Notes: a model not told the origin generated them from the letters alone. Shown: positions 42,286 through 51,429, counted from the stretch's first letter. The stretch: 64,000 nucleotides of DNA from Amnibacterium sp. CER49 (GCF_029846255.1 NZ_JARVWQ010000001.1:744001-808000), one strand, 5' to 3'. Numbers and translations are program-made.

Positions 42286-42933
42286 ATGACCCGCACCCCC
42301 TCCTCCCGCGCCCTCAGCGTCACGGCTGCGACCGCGCTCACCCTCACGGTCGGTGCGACCGTGGCGGCCGGCCTCCTGCTGCCCGCGCATCCCGCGCACC
42401 GCACCGCGGCCGCACCGCCGGCCCCGACCGCGACGTCCGCTCCCGCGCACACGACGGCACCCGCGCCGCGCACCACCACCGCGCCGCTCCCGGCGAGCAC
42501 GACGGCGGCGCTCGCGACCCGCACGATCACCACGCGCTCCGCGACCGCGGCCGTCGCCACGTACGTGCAGGCCGTCGACAGCGTCACGCCCGACTCGCTC
42601 ACCGGCGCGATCACCCCCGTCGTGGCCGGTCAGGCGAAGGCCGAGCTCCAGGCGCAGCAGCTCGAGTTCGAGAGCAACGGCTGGACCGTCCACGGCACGA
42701 CCCGCGTCGACGGGGTCCGGGTGCTCGGCAGCGACCCGGCCTCGGCGACGCCGACGGCCCGCGTGCAGGCGTGCATCGACTCGAGCGACGTCACCCTGCT
42801 CGACGCGCACGGGAAGCCGGTCGTCGCACACCCGCAGGCCGTGCGGCGCGCGCTGAACCTCTACTCGCTCGCCTACACGGACGGCACCTGGCACATCGTC
42901 GCGCACTCCTTCCCCGCCGACCCGAGCTGCTGA
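42286..42933 (+). CDS. secreted or anchored protein with Mce-associated-like domain
   Basis: A 215-aa protein. An N-terminal hydrophobic segment (about 10-33) may be a signal peptide or anchor; then a Thr/Ala/Pro linker (35-85). The outer domain (about 90-215) has ATYVQAVDSVTPDSL, QACIDSSDVTLLDAHGK and TDGTWHIVAHSFPAD, resembling the cystatin/NTF2-like domain of Mce-associated or SnoaL-type membrane proteins. One Cys pair (QACIDS and final PSC) is possible. It sits between the two fibrinogen-like genes. Function unknown. Confidence 0.7.
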   Translation: MTRTPSSRALSVTAATALTLTVGATVAAGLLLPAHPAHRTAAAPPAPTATSAPAHTTAPAPRTTTAPLPASTTAALATRTITTRSATAAVATYVQAVDSVTPDSLTGAITPVVAGQAKAELQAQQLEFESNGWTVHGTTRVDGVRVLGSDPASATPTARVQACIDSSDVTLLDAHGKPVVAHPQAVRRALNLYSLAYTDGTWHIVAHSFPADPSC

Positions 42934-43001
42934 CCCCCGATCCCCTCGCCCCCGGCCCGGCGACTCCCCCGCCTCCTCCTGCACCCGACGGAGCCCTCCC
43001 G

Positions 43002-45896
43002 ATGACGTCCCTCTCCCCCCGACGTGCCGCGACCGCGGCCGGCGCGGCGATCGCCCTGCTCGGCACGGCGCTCGCACCGGCCCTGCAGTCCGCGAGCGCC
43101 GCGACGCCGCTGCCCGACGGGCTGTCGGCCGCGACCGCCGCCGCCTCCTGCTGGGAGGTGAAGCAGAACGTGCCCTCCTCGCCCGACGGCGTCTACTGGC
43201 TCGAGACCCCCGCCCTCGGCGCGCCCCAGCAGTTCTACTGCGACCAGACCACGGATGGCGGCGGCTGGGTGCTCATCGGCCGCGGGCGCGACAACTGGAC
43301 CCAGTCCGAGCTGGGGTACGGCACCGCGTCGGACGTCCGCAGCACCATCACCGGACCCGCCGCGTTCAGCGCCCGCGAGCTGAGCACCGCGACCGTCGAC
43401 GCCCTGCTGAACGGGCAGCCCGTGTCCGCGCTGCCGGACGGCGTCCGCATCCGCCGCGCGATGGACTCGGCCGGCACGAGCTGGCAGGAGGTGCGCTTCA
43501 CCTTCGCGTCCCCGCGCACCGACTGGTCCTGGCAGTTCGACGACGTGCAGCGCCTCAACACCTGGCGGTTCCAGACGACGAGCGGCACGGTGAGCGGCAC
43601 CGGCGGCACCACCGAGTCCTTCGGCAGCGACCTGACCTACAACCACGTGTCGACGCAGACGGTCAACCATGCCGCCAACTGGAACAGCGCCGCCCGCTAC
43701 GACGGCTGGGCGACCGGCTTCGGCTACGGCCCGAACGTGAAGGGCAGCGCGGCCGCGACCGACTACCTGTACCAGGCCACCACCGGCTACGTGCGTCCCT
43801 TCGCGCAGATGTACCTGCGGCCGAAGCTCGTGAGCTCGGCCGTGTTCACCACCATCCCGGACTCCGGCACGCAGGCCTCCGCGCAGGCGCCGCTCGCGAG
43901 CAGCCTCGCGATGAAGACGGTCGAGGGCGTCAGCGGCCTCGGCGCGCAGGGCACCGGCATCGAGAACACCGAGGTGTCGGCCTTCACCGAGTCGAACGGC
44001 AAGGTGTACGTCGGCGGCAACTTCGACCACGTGCAGCAGAACGCCACGGGCGCGGGCACGGTGCAGCAGTCGTACCTCGCCGCGTTCGACGTGAGGACCG
44101 GCCAGCTCGTGCCGGGCTTCGCACCGAAGCTCGACGGGCAGGTCAAGGCGCTCGCCACGCTGCCCGACGGCCGCATCGTGGCCGGCGGCTGGTTCAGCAC
44201 CGTGAACGGCGTCCCGAGGAACGGCTTCGTCGTGCTGAACCCCACCACGGGGGCGATCGACACCACCTTCACGGGCCGGCTGACCAACGCGCTGTCCACG
44301 AGCGCCGGCAAGGTGATCGTCCGCTCGCTCGACGTCCAGAACGGCTGGCTCTACGTCGGCGGCGCCTTCACGCACGCCACGGGCGGCAGCACGACCGCGC
44401 AGGTCTACTCCCGCTCCGCGGTGCGCATGTCCGTGACGAACGGCACGCCCGACCCCAGGTGGACCGTCGCCTTCGACGGCACCGTCGTCTCGCTCGACGC
44501 CTCGGCGCTGGGCGACCGCGTCTACTTCGCCGGCTACTTCGCCAACGACAAGACCACGCCCACGGTGCGCGGTGCCGCGATCAGCACCACGGACGCCTCG
44601 GTCATCCCGTGGTCCCTCCGGTTCACCGACCCGACCAACTACCAGCAGGCCGTCCGCGAGGTCGGCGGCCGGGTGTGGATCGGCGGCAGCCAGCACGAGA
44701 TCATGAGCTACAACCGCGCAGGTCTGGGCCTCGCCTCCACGAACGTGACGTCGATGGAGGGCGGCGACGGGCAGGTCATCGCCACCGACGGCAGCAACGT
44801 CTACGGCGGCTGCCACTGCTGGCTCGGCGTGTACGAGAACACGCAGACCACCGACTTCCACAGGGTCACCGACTTCACCCGGGCGTCGAAGATCGAGGCG
44901 CTCGGCGCCTGGAACGCGGCGACCGGCGTCTACGAACCGGCCTTCAGCCCCTCGTTCACGAGCCGCGAGGGCGCCGGCGCCTGGGCGACCTTCACCGACT
45001 CGACCGGCGTCACCTGGGTCGGCGGCGACTTCACCGGGGCCCGCATGGGCGCCTACGGGAAGAGCTGGGTCGGCGGCTACGCCCGGTTCGCACCGAACGA
45101 CTCGACCGCGCCGACCACGCCGGCGAACCTCAAGGTCGCGGCGTCGACCACGGGCGTCTCCGCCTCCTGGACGGCCTCGACGGACAGCGGCGGCACGGTC
45201 ACGTACGAGGTGCTCCGCGACGACCGGGTGATCGCCACGACCACCGCGACGTCGATCACGCTCCCGACCGGTCCCGACGGGGCGAAGTACTTCGTCCGCG
45301 CCGTCGACCCGTCGGGCAACCGCTCGGCGAGCACCCCGGCCGCGCAGGTCGCGCTCGTCGTCGCCGGTCAGCCGCTGCCCAGCGGCACGGTGCTCGTCGA
45401 CTCCGGCTCGACCTGGTCGTACTGGTCGCAGGCCACGGCCCCCGCGGCCGACTGGCAGACGCCCGGCTACGACGCGTCCACCTGGCCGACCGGCACGGCC
45501 GTGCTCGGCTGGGGCCCGACCGGGATCACCACCCAGCTCCCGGCGCTCAGCGCGGGCGGCCACCCGCTCGGGAGCTCCTTCCGCGGCTCCTTCACCATCC
45601 CCGCCGGCAGCGTGCCGACGACCGGGCTGAACCTCACGACCCGCGCGGACGACGGCATCGTCGTCTCCGTCAACGGCACCGAGGTCGGCCGCGCCAACCT
45701 GCCCACCGGCACCATCACCGCGACCACCTACGCCCTCTCCGCGCCGAGCACCACGACCGCGGCAGCGAACCCCGTCACCTTCCAGGTGCCCGCCTCGCTG
45801 CTCGTCACCGGCACGAACGTGATCACCGCCCAGGTGCAGTCCAACTACAAGAGCACCCCCAACACCAGCTTCGACCTCAAAGCGGTCGTGCAGTGA
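43002..45896 (+). CDS. secreted fibrinogen-like, propeller and FN3 modular protein (paralog B)
   Basis: A 964-aa exported protein with the layout of 39191-42055: signal peptide about 1-34, fibrinogen-like domain (SCWEVKQ, DGVYWLETP, YCDQTTDGGGWVLIGRG), propeller-like repeats, FN3 and C-terminal beta-sandwich. GGAG 9 nt before ATG 43002. The fibrinogen-like part is more diverged from paralog A and has an insert (RLNTWRFQTTSGTVSG); the middle and end contain near-identical DNA. It is followed after 8 nt by the phosphotransferase gene and starts an operon that ends at the terminator at 49511, linking this protein with a ligase and a flippase. Confidence 0.82.
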   Translation: MTSLSPRRAATAAGAAIALLGTALAPALQSASAATPLPDGLSAATAAASCWEVKQNVPSSPDGVYWLETPALGAPQQFYCDQTTDGGGWVLIGRGRDNWTQSELGYGTASDVRSTITGPAAFSARELSTATVDALLNGQPVSALPDGVRIRRAMDSAGTSWQEVRFTFASPRTDWSWQFDDVQRLNTWRFQTTSGTVSGTGGTTESFGSDLTYNHVSTQTVNHAANWNSAARYDGWATGFGYGPNVKGSAAATDYLYQATTGYVRPFAQMYLRPKLVSSAVFTTIPDSGTQASAQAPLASSLAMKTVEGVSGLGAQGTGIENTEVSAFTESNGKVYVGGNFDHVQQNATGAGTVQQSYLAAFDVRTGQLVPGFAPKLDGQVKALATLPDGRIVAGGWFSTVNGVPRNGFVVLNPTTGAIDTTFTGRLTNALSTSAGKVIVRSLDVQNGWLYVGGAFTHATGGSTTAQVYSRSAVRMSVTNGTPDPRWTVAFDGTVVSLDASALGDRVYFAGYFANDKTTPTVRGAAISTTDASVIPWSLRFTDPTNYQQAVREVGGRVWIGGSQHEIMSYNRAGLGLASTNVTSMEGGDGQVIATDGSNVYGGCHCWLGVYENTQTTDFHRVTDFTRASKIEALGAWNAATGVYEPAFSPSFTSREGAGAWATFTDSTGVTWVGGDFTGARMGAYGKSWVGGYARFAPNDSTAPTTPANLKVAASTTGVSASWTASTDSGGTVTYEVLRDDRVIATTTATSITLPTGPDGAKYFVRAVDPSGNRSASTPAAQVALVVAGQPLPSGTVLVDSGSTWSYWSQATAPAADWQTPGYDASTWPTGTAVLGWGPTGITTQLPALSAGGHPLGSSFRGSFTIPAGSVPTTGLNLTTRADDGIVVSVNGTEVGRANLPTGTITATTYALSAPSTTTAAANPVTFQVPASLLVTGTNVITAQVQSNYKSTPNTSFDLKAVVQ
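45204..45896 (+). repeat. direct repeat shared with 41366-42055
   Basis: Second copy of the mosaic block described at 41366. The pattern of two nearly identical tracts around a diverged middle is best explained by recent gene conversion between the paralogs. Confidence 0.85.
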
Positions 45897-45904
45897 GGAC
45901 CGAG

Positions 45905-46669
45905 ATGACACTCCCCGCCCCGATGCTCCTCCCGGCCCGGTCCGGGGGCGCCCGTCCCCGGATCGGGGTCCGGGAGGCCCTCGCCGAGCTCCGCGCCGTG
46001 CAGAAGCCGGGCAGCGGGTTCCCCGCGTACACCCGCTGGGTGAACCGGCGGCTGGCCCGCTACCCCGCGGCCCTGTTCGCGTCGTGGGGCCTCGGCCCGA
46101 ACGCGGTCACCGCGGCGAGCGCGGTCAGCTCGGCCGCCGCCATCGCGCTCGTCGTCGCGGCCCCGGCCTCGGCCGTTCCCGCGGTGGCCGCCGGGGTGCT
46201 GCTCGCCCTCGGCTACGTGCTCGACTCCGCCGACGGGCAGGTCGCGCGCCTCACCGGCCGCGGCAGCATCGCCGGCGAGTGGCTCGACCACGTGGTCGAC
46301 GCGATCCGCACGCCCGCGATCCACCTCGCGGTGCTCGTCGGGCTCGCCCGTCAGGGCGCGCCCGCGTGGCTCGAGGTCGTCGCGCTGCTCTACTGCGTCG
46401 TCGCGGTCGGGCAGTTCATGAGCCAGATCCTCGCCGAGCAGCTGAGCGGCCGGCAGCACCGCGCTCCCGCGGGCCGCGGCGGCGTGAAGCAGTCGTTCCT
46501 CACCCTGCCGACCGACTCGGGCGTGCTCTGCTGGAGCCTCGTGCTCTGGGGCGCGCCGGCGCTCTTCGGCATGGTCTACACGGCGCTGCTCGCCGCGAAC
46601 GCCCTGCACGCGGCCGCCTCGATGCGCCGCAAGTACTCGCACCTCGTCGCGCTCGGGCGCGCGTCGTGA
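45905..46669 (+). CDS. CDP-alcohol phosphatidyltransferase family protein
   Basis: A 254-aa membrane enzyme with about five to six helices. The catalytic signature runs from Asp107 to Asp132: DSADGQVAR, then G in IAGEW and LDHVVD, fitting DxxDGxxAR-x8-GxxxDxxxD with all four Asp present. The family transfers a phospho-alcohol from a CDP-activated donor. A glycerol-3-phosphate cytidylyltransferase-like gene (55687) could make CDP-glycerol, so attachment of glycerol phosphate to a glycan or lipid is one option; ordinary phospholipid synthesis is another. Its stop overlaps GTG 46666. Confidence 0.88.
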   Translation: MTLPAPMLLPARSGGARPRIGVREALAELRAVQKPGSGFPAYTRWVNRRLARYPAALFASWGLGPNAVTAASAVSSAAAIALVVAAPASAVPAVAAGVLLALGYVLDSADGQVARLTGRGSIAGEWLDHVVDAIRTPAIHLAVLVGLARQGAPAWLEVVALLYCVVAVGQFMSQILAEQLSGRQHRAPAGRGGVKQSFLTLPTDSGVLCWSLVLWGAPALFGMVYTALLAANALHAAASMRRKYSHLVALGRAS

Positions 46670-47952
46670 CCGCCCTCGCTCCGGCCGCGGTGCGGCCGCA
46701 CCGGGCGCCCGAGCCCGCCGCTGCTCGCGGCGTGCTGCCGGCGTGGCCGCTGCAGCTGATGATCGTCGGCTACCCGGTCGAGTGGGCGCTCGGCGCCACC
46801 GCGTTCGGGTCGATCCTGCTCGCGCTCGTCATGGCGGTCTACCTCGCCGTCCGCGGCCGCGTGCGGATCGTCCCGGGCCTGCTGCCGTGGTTCCTGCTGC
46901 TCGCCTGGGTGCTCGCGTGCGCCGTCGGCCTGCACTCCGGCAACCAGGCGATCGGCTACGTGCAGCGCTTCGGCGACCTCGCCGCCGCCGGCGTCGCCGC
47001 GCTCTACTACGTGAACGCGCGGGAGCGGATCCCCGCCGCCCGCGTGCTCTCCTCGTTCGTGCTGCTCTGGATCGCGATCGTCGTGCTCGGCATCGCCGCG
47101 ATCCGCTTCCCGGACGTGCACCTCACCACGCCGATGAGCCACCTCGTGCCCGCGTCGCTGCAGAGCAACAGCCTCGTGCAGCAGCTGCTCCACCCGCCGC
47201 TCGCCGAGGTGCAGCACCCGTGGGGCGCGACGCATCCGTTCGATCGGCCCGCGGCGCCGTTCCCCTACGCGAACAGCTGGGGCGCCGCCTACGCGATCCT
47301 CACGCCCGTCGTGCTCGCCTACCTCGCGCTGCGGCCCCGGCGCTGGAAGGTCGTCGCGCTCGTCGGGCTGCTCGTCGTGTCGCTCTGGCCCGCCATCCAG
47401 ACGAGCAACCGGGGCATGTTCCTCGGCCTCGCCATCGGCATCGCCTACGTCGTCGCGCGGCTCGCGCTCCGCGGCCGGCTGCTCGTCGCGGTCGGGGCGG
47501 TCGGCACCGCGCTCGCCGCCGCGGGCTACCTCGTGGCATCCGGCTCGCTCGCCGCGATCCTCGGCCGGCAGCAGTACAGCGACAGCACCGCCACCCGCAG
47601 CGACATCTACCTCGGCACGTTCCGGGCGACGCTCGAGTCGCCGTTCCTCGGCTGGGCGAGCCCGCAGACCGACAGCGCGATCGGCTACCCGCTCGGCAGC
47701 CAGGGCCTCGCCTGGACCCTCATGTACTCGTACGGGTTCGTGGGCCTCGGCCTGTTCCTCGTCTTCCTCGTCGGCGCGATCGTCCGCACCGGCCGGGCGC
47801 CCGGCACCGCCTCGCTCTGGCTGCACTCCGTGCTCGTCGCGCTGGTGCCCGTGATGTGGTTCTACGGCCTCGGCACGATCCAGACGATCGCGATCGCGGT
47901 GATCGCCGGGGTGCTGCTCCGTGCCCGCGCCACGGGCGAGGTGCTCCGATGA
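46666..47952 (+). CDS. O-antigen ligase-like membrane protein (WaaL/Wzy type), 2 of 3
   Basis: A 428-aa polytopic protein with about 10-12 helices. The large outside loop holds the stretch PFPYANSWGAAYAIL, and the following helices hold TSNRGMFLGLAIGI with the conserved Arg, both typical of Wzy-C/O-antigen ligases. GTG 46666 overlaps the stop of the phosphotransferase gene, and its own stop overlaps ATG 47949 of the flippase, so all three are one translational chain. This suggests a glycan with a different fate from that handled by 17353-18822. Confidence 0.85.
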   Translation: MTALAPAAVRPHRAPEPAAARGVLPAWPLQLMIVGYPVEWALGATAFGSILLALVMAVYLAVRGRVRIVPGLLPWFLLLAWVLACAVGLHSGNQAIGYVQRFGDLAAAGVAALYYVNARERIPAARVLSSFVLLWIAIVVLGIAAIRFPDVHLTTPMSHLVPASLQSNSLVQQLLHPPLAEVQHPWGATHPFDRPAAPFPYANSWGAAYAILTPVVLAYLALRPRRWKVVALVGLLVVSLWPAIQTSNRGMFLGLAIGIAYVVARLALRGRLLVAVGAVGTALAAAGYLVASGSLAAILGRQQYSDSTATRSDIYLGTFRATLESPFLGWASPQTDSAIGYPLGSQGLAWTLMYSYGFVGLGLFLVFLVGAIVRTGRAPGTASLWLHSVLVALVPVMWFYGLGTIQTIAIAVIAGVLLRARATGEVLR

Positions 47953-49496
47953 GCCGCCGGCCCGAGGGGCTCGTGCAGGCGGGCGGCACCACCTTCGGCG
48001 GCATCGTCGTCGGCGCCGCCGCGACGCTGCTCCTCGCGAAGGTCGTCGGCAACGGCCTCGGCGCCGCGGGCACCGGCCTCTTCTTCCAGGCCATCGCGCT
48101 GTTCGCGATCGTGTCGAACGCGCTGCAGCTCGGCGCGGACACCGCCCTCGTGCGGACCCTCTCGCGGCAGATCGCGCTCGGTGAGCGCGGGGGCATCCGC
48201 GCCACGGTGCGGAGCGCCGTCGTGCCGGTCGCCGTCGTGGGCGCGCTCGTCACCGGGATGGTGCTCCTCGCGGCCGAGCCGCTCGCCACCCTCGTCGCGC
48301 CGCAGGACCCGGCCTACGCCGTCGGGGTGCTGCGCATCATGGCCCCGTTCCTCGCCGCGGGCGCGCTGCTCGCGGTGCTGCTCGGCGCGACCCGCGGCCT
48401 CGGCTCAACGGTGCCCTACACGCTGCTGCAGAACATCGGCCTGCCCGTCGCCCGCCTCGCCGTCGTCGCGCTCGCCATGACCGCGGGCCTGCCCGTGCAG
48501 GTGGTGGCGGGCGCGTGGGCCGCACCGCTCGTCATCGTCACGGCGGTCGCTGCGCTGCTGACCGTCCGCGCCGTGCGCAGCGCCTCCGCGGTCGCCGCGA
48601 CCGCGCCCGTCGACCTGCCCGCGGTCCGCCGCGCCTTCTGGGGCTTCGCTCTGCCGCGCGGCGCGTCGACCCTGATCGAGCGGATGCTCGACTGGACCGG
48701 CGTGCTGCTCGTGCTCGCGATGGCCGGCCCCGTCGCCGGCGGCATCTACGCGGTCGTCAACCGCTGCGTGAGCGCCGGCACGATGATCGACCAGGCCGCC
48801 CGCATCGTGGTCGGACCGCGCATCAGCCGGGCGCTCGCCGTGCAGGACCGCACCGAGGCGTCCGCGCTGTTCCTCGACGTCACGCGCGCCATCGTCGCGG
48901 TGAGCTGGCCGTTCTACCTGCTCCTCGCCGTGTTCGCGCCCGCCGTGCTGTCGATCTTCGGCAGGGAGTTCCGCGCCGGCGCGCTGCCGCTCGCGCTCGT
49001 GGCGATCGCGATGATGCTCGCGACCACCGCCGGCATGGTGCAGAGCATCCTGCTGATGGGCGGCCGCAGCTCGTGGCAGCTCGGGAACCGGCTCGTGCAG
49101 CTCGCGACGCTCACGGTCGTGACCGCGCTGCTCGTGCCGCCGCTCGGCCTCACCGGCGCCGCGATCGGCTGGATGGCCTCCATCGTCGTCGACACCGTGC
49201 TCGCGGCCGTGCAGGTGGGCGTGAAGCTCGGCATCCGCAGCTCGCCGCGGCGCATCGCGCTGCCCGCGCTGCTCGCGCTCGTCGTCTTCGCGGGCGGCGG
49301 GTCGCTCGCGGCCGCGCTGCTCGGGCAGAGCGTCCCGGTGCTCGTGCTCGCCGCGACGGCGCTCGGCCTCGTCTATCTCGGGCTGCTGGTGGCGCTGCGC
49401 TCCCGGCTCGGCTTCGGCGCCCTGCTGCCGAAGCGGAAGACGGCGGCGGCTACCGGAGTCGCGGTCGCGATCGCGGAGCCCGTCGCGGCCCGCTAG
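47949..49496 (+). CDS. Wzx-type flippase (MOP superfamily), set 2
   Basis: A 515-aa protein with about 14 helices, MATE/PST type: GGIVVGAAATLLLAKVVGN at the N-terminus, QLGADTALVRTLSRQ, and ALPRGASTLIERMLDWTGV. ATG 47949 overlaps the ligase stop (ATGA). It resembles the flippase at 12647 only in fold, so two substrates are likely. A 16-position hairpin (49511-49547) ends the operon. Confidence 0.88.
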   Translation: MSRRPEGLVQAGGTTFGGIVVGAAATLLLAKVVGNGLGAAGTGLFFQAIALFAIVSNALQLGADTALVRTLSRQIALGERGGIRATVRSAVVPVAVVGALVTGMVLLAAEPLATLVAPQDPAYAVGVLRIMAPFLAAGALLAVLLGATRGLGSTVPYTLLQNIGLPVARLAVVALAMTAGLPVQVVAGAWAAPLVIVTAVAALLTVRAVRSASAVAATAPVDLPAVRRAFWGFALPRGASTLIERMLDWTGVLLVLAMAGPVAGGIYAVVNRCVSAGTMIDQAARIVVGPRISRALAVQDRTEASALFLDVTRAIVAVSWPFYLLLAVFAPAVLSIFGREFRAGALPLALVAIAMMLATTAGMVQSILLMGGRSSWQLGNRLVQLATLTVVTALLVPPLGLTGAAIGWMASIVVDTVLAAVQVGVKLGIRSSPRRIALPALLALVVFAGGGSLAAALLGQSVPVLVLAATALGLVYLGLLVALRSRLGFGALLPKRKTAAATGVAVAIAEPVAAR

Positions 49497-49510
49497 CCCC
49501 CGCGGTCGAT

Positions 49511-49547
49511 CGCCGCGTCCCGTCCTGCTGCAGGGCGGGACGCGGCG
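49511..49547 (+). terminator. strong hairpin terminator of the 43002-49496 operon
   Basis: CGCCGCGTCCCGTCCT and AGGGCGGGACGCGGCG pair over 16 positions (one T-G) with a GCTGC loop, 14 nt after the flippase stop. Confidence 0.75.
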
Positions 49548-49575
49548 TCGTCGTGCCCCCGCCAGGCACCGCCGT

Positions 49576-49955
49576 ACCGCGTGTAGGTACTTCGCCCTCG
49601 TGTAGGTGGGGATGCCGCGTGTCGCACCTACACGAGGGCGGATCACCTACGCCAGGTATCCGGCGACGCGAACGGGGCCGCGGCTCGGGAGGCACCGACG
49701 CGGCCAGGAGCCACGGTGGCCAGGAGCCACGTCGCCCTCCTGGAACCGCGTGTCGGTAGTCCGGGCGCAGGTGGAGGGCGCGCGTGTCGCACCGCCACGG
49801 GAGCGGATCACCGAGACGCGGCATCGGCATCGGCATCGGCATCGGCCGTAGCCCGAGCGCCGGGCGGGGCCTGCGCAAGTCGCTCCCCGGATGCAGGTTC
49901 CTCGCGCGGCTGCCGGGCCTGCGGCCCCGTGTCGCACCTGCACCCGGGTGCATCC
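49576..49955. repeat. cluster of REPIN-like inverted repeats with GCATCG array
   Basis: Three related units in a 551-base stretch without a protein gene. Unit 1 (49576-49652) has a perfect 16-bp inverted repeat, CGCCCTCGTGTAGGTG (49593-49608) and CACCTACACGAGGGCG (49625-49640). Unit 2 (49745-49820) aligns with it (ACCGCGTGT.GGTA, CGTGTCGCACCGCCACG, GCGGATCACC). Unit 3 (49926-49955) keeps CGTGTCGCACCTGCAC. Between are a 14-bp direct repeat GGCCAGGAGCCACG (49702 and 49718) and four GCATCG units (49821-49844). No transposase is nearby. Confidence 0.65.
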
Positions 49956-50000
49956 CCTGCAAGCGGCGCGGGAGGCGAACGGGCAGCGCCCGTGAACGAC

Positions 50001-50037
50001 GAAGCGGCCCCGGTCCGTCGAGGACCGGGGCCGCTTC
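50001..50037 (-). terminator. strong hairpin terminator of the Wzz-like gene
   Basis: GAAGCGGCCCCGGTCC and GGACCGGGGCCGCTTC form a perfect 16-bp stem with a GTCGA loop, 10 nt after the stop at 50048 in the minus direction. Confidence 0.8.
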
Positions 50038-50047
50038 GGGAGAGCGA

Positions 50048-51301
50048 TCAGGCGGAGGGCGCCACCACGGGCTTCCGCACCCGGCGGGCGCGCGTGGCGG
50101 GACGTCCGGCCGAGCGGTTCAGGAACACCGGCACGACACGGACCGGGCCCCCGCTGCGCAGCGCGCGGGCGAGGCCGCGCAGGTCGCGGACACGGGCGGA
50201 CGCGTCGCCGACGACGAGGACCGCGTCGGAGGCGTCGCCGAGCACGGCGAGGCGGGTGACGGAGGTCACGTGACGGGCATCGAGGAGCACGATCTCGTCG
50301 CTCGGCTGAGGCACGAAGCCGAAGCGGCCGTCGAGCTGCTCGGCCGGCAGGTGGTCCGCGCCGACGACGCGCACCCGCTGACCGGTCCGCAGCGCGTAGT
50401 CCGCGATGTGGTCGAGCAGCGCGTCCGCGGAGCCGGAGGCGGCGGTCACGGCCACGACGACGGGCTCCTCGCCGGCGGAGCGGCGCACGGCGCGCAGCAC
50501 CGCCCGGGCGGTCTCGTCGTCGTCGTCCCGCAGCTCGACCGTCTCGGCGCCGAGCACGTCGCCGAAGCGGCGCCCGAAGCGGACGCGGCGGTCGACGAGG
50601 TCGCGGAGCAGCGCGGCGAGCGCGCCGAGCAGCAGGCCGCCGACGAGTCCGCCGACGACGAAGGACTGCAGCCCCTGCGACGACGGCGCCGAGGGCGCCA
50701 CGGCGGCGCCGATGACGCGGGCCGTGCCGTCACCGACGTGCTGGAGCGCGGTCCGCTGCGCCTTCAGGCCCGTCAGGGTCTTCAGGTAGGTCGGGTCCGT
50801 CGCCGCGATCTGCACGTCGATCGACGCGAGCGTCGACTGCGCGGCCTGCTGCGCGGACTGCGCCCGGAAGGTGAGGTAGGCCGAGGCGAGCGCGTTGGCC
50901 CAGGTGGCGGCATGACGCGGGTCGTTCGCGTCGACGGTCACCTGCAGGACGTCGGAGCCCTGCGGCGCGGCCACGGAGGTCGACCGCACGAGCGTGGACG
51001 CGTCCACGGAGCCGTGCAGCGCGGCGGACGCCAGGTCGGCGACCTGCCGGGAGCCGAGCGCGGCCTGCTCGGTGCTGATGTTCACGTCCTGCGTGTACCA
51101 GGTCCCGGCGGCGGTCGCGAACCGGATGGGCGACACCGCCACCGACGCGGTGGCGCTGTACGAGGCGGGGGTGGTGAGGCCGGCGGCGAGGGCACCGCCG
51201 AGGACGACGGCGGTGACGCCGAGCACGGTCGGCCAGCGACGGCCGACGCGTACCAGCAGGTGCGACAGATCGACCGTGCGGTCGGGGGTCGCTTCGATCA
51301 C
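50048..51301 (-). CDS. Wzz-like co-polymerase with degenerate BY-kinase domain
   Basis: A 417-aa protein. Helices at about 26-46 and 217-238 flank an outside coiled region with Wzz character (SYSATASVAVSP, YLTFRAQSAQQAAQSTLA). The cytoplasmic half follows the BY-kinase fold, but where Walker A is expected (about residue 285) it reads VTAASGSADALLDHI, with no GKT/S; the A' region is VRVVGADHLP and Walker B is EIVLLDARH. It thus should not bind ATP in the usual way. It may be a length regulator or a pseudokinase partner of 18834-20261. GTG 51301 has AGGAG 5 nt upstream. Confidence 0.78.
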   Translation of the reverse strand: MIEATPDRTVDLSHLLVRVGRRWPTVLGVTAVVLGGALAAGLTTPASYSATASVAVSPIRFATAAGTWYTQDVNISTEQAALGSRQVADLASAALHGSVDASTLVRSTSVAAPQGSDVLQVTVDANDPRHAATWANALASAYLTFRAQSAQQAAQSTLASIDVQIAATDPTYLKTLTGLKAQRTALQHVGDGTARVIGAAVAPSAPSSQGLQSFVVGGLVGGLLLGALAALLRDLVDRRVRFGRRFGDVLGAETVELRDDDDETARAVLRAVRRSAGEEPVVVAVTAASGSADALLDHIADYALRTGQRVRVVGADHLPAEQLDGRFGFVPQPSDEIVLLDARHVTSVTRLAVLGDASDAVLVVGDASARVRDLRGLARALRSGGPVRVVPVFLNRSAGRPATRARRVRKPVVAPSA

Positions 51302-51429
51302 GGGGACTCCTGAGCGCCCGGGAAGCAGGGAAGAGCGCGGCGGTGCCCGGGTTCACACAGCCGTCACGAGGGGTGGGTGCCCCGATCCTCGCCCCTCCGC
51401 GGCCGCTGCAGCAGGTCCCCCTTCGGGGT

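Noticed and set aside
42873-45911. 1012-codon minus-strand frame opposite paralog B
   Set aside because: Antisense shadow; paralog B on the plus strand has signal peptide, SD and domains.
49576-49955. CRISPR array
   Set aside because: Units are few, diverged and unequally spaced; no conserved direct repeat with unique spacers and no cas genes.
49784-51313. Plus-strand frame opposite the Wzz-like gene
   Set aside because: Shadow of a gene with firm SD, membrane helices and terminator on the other strand.
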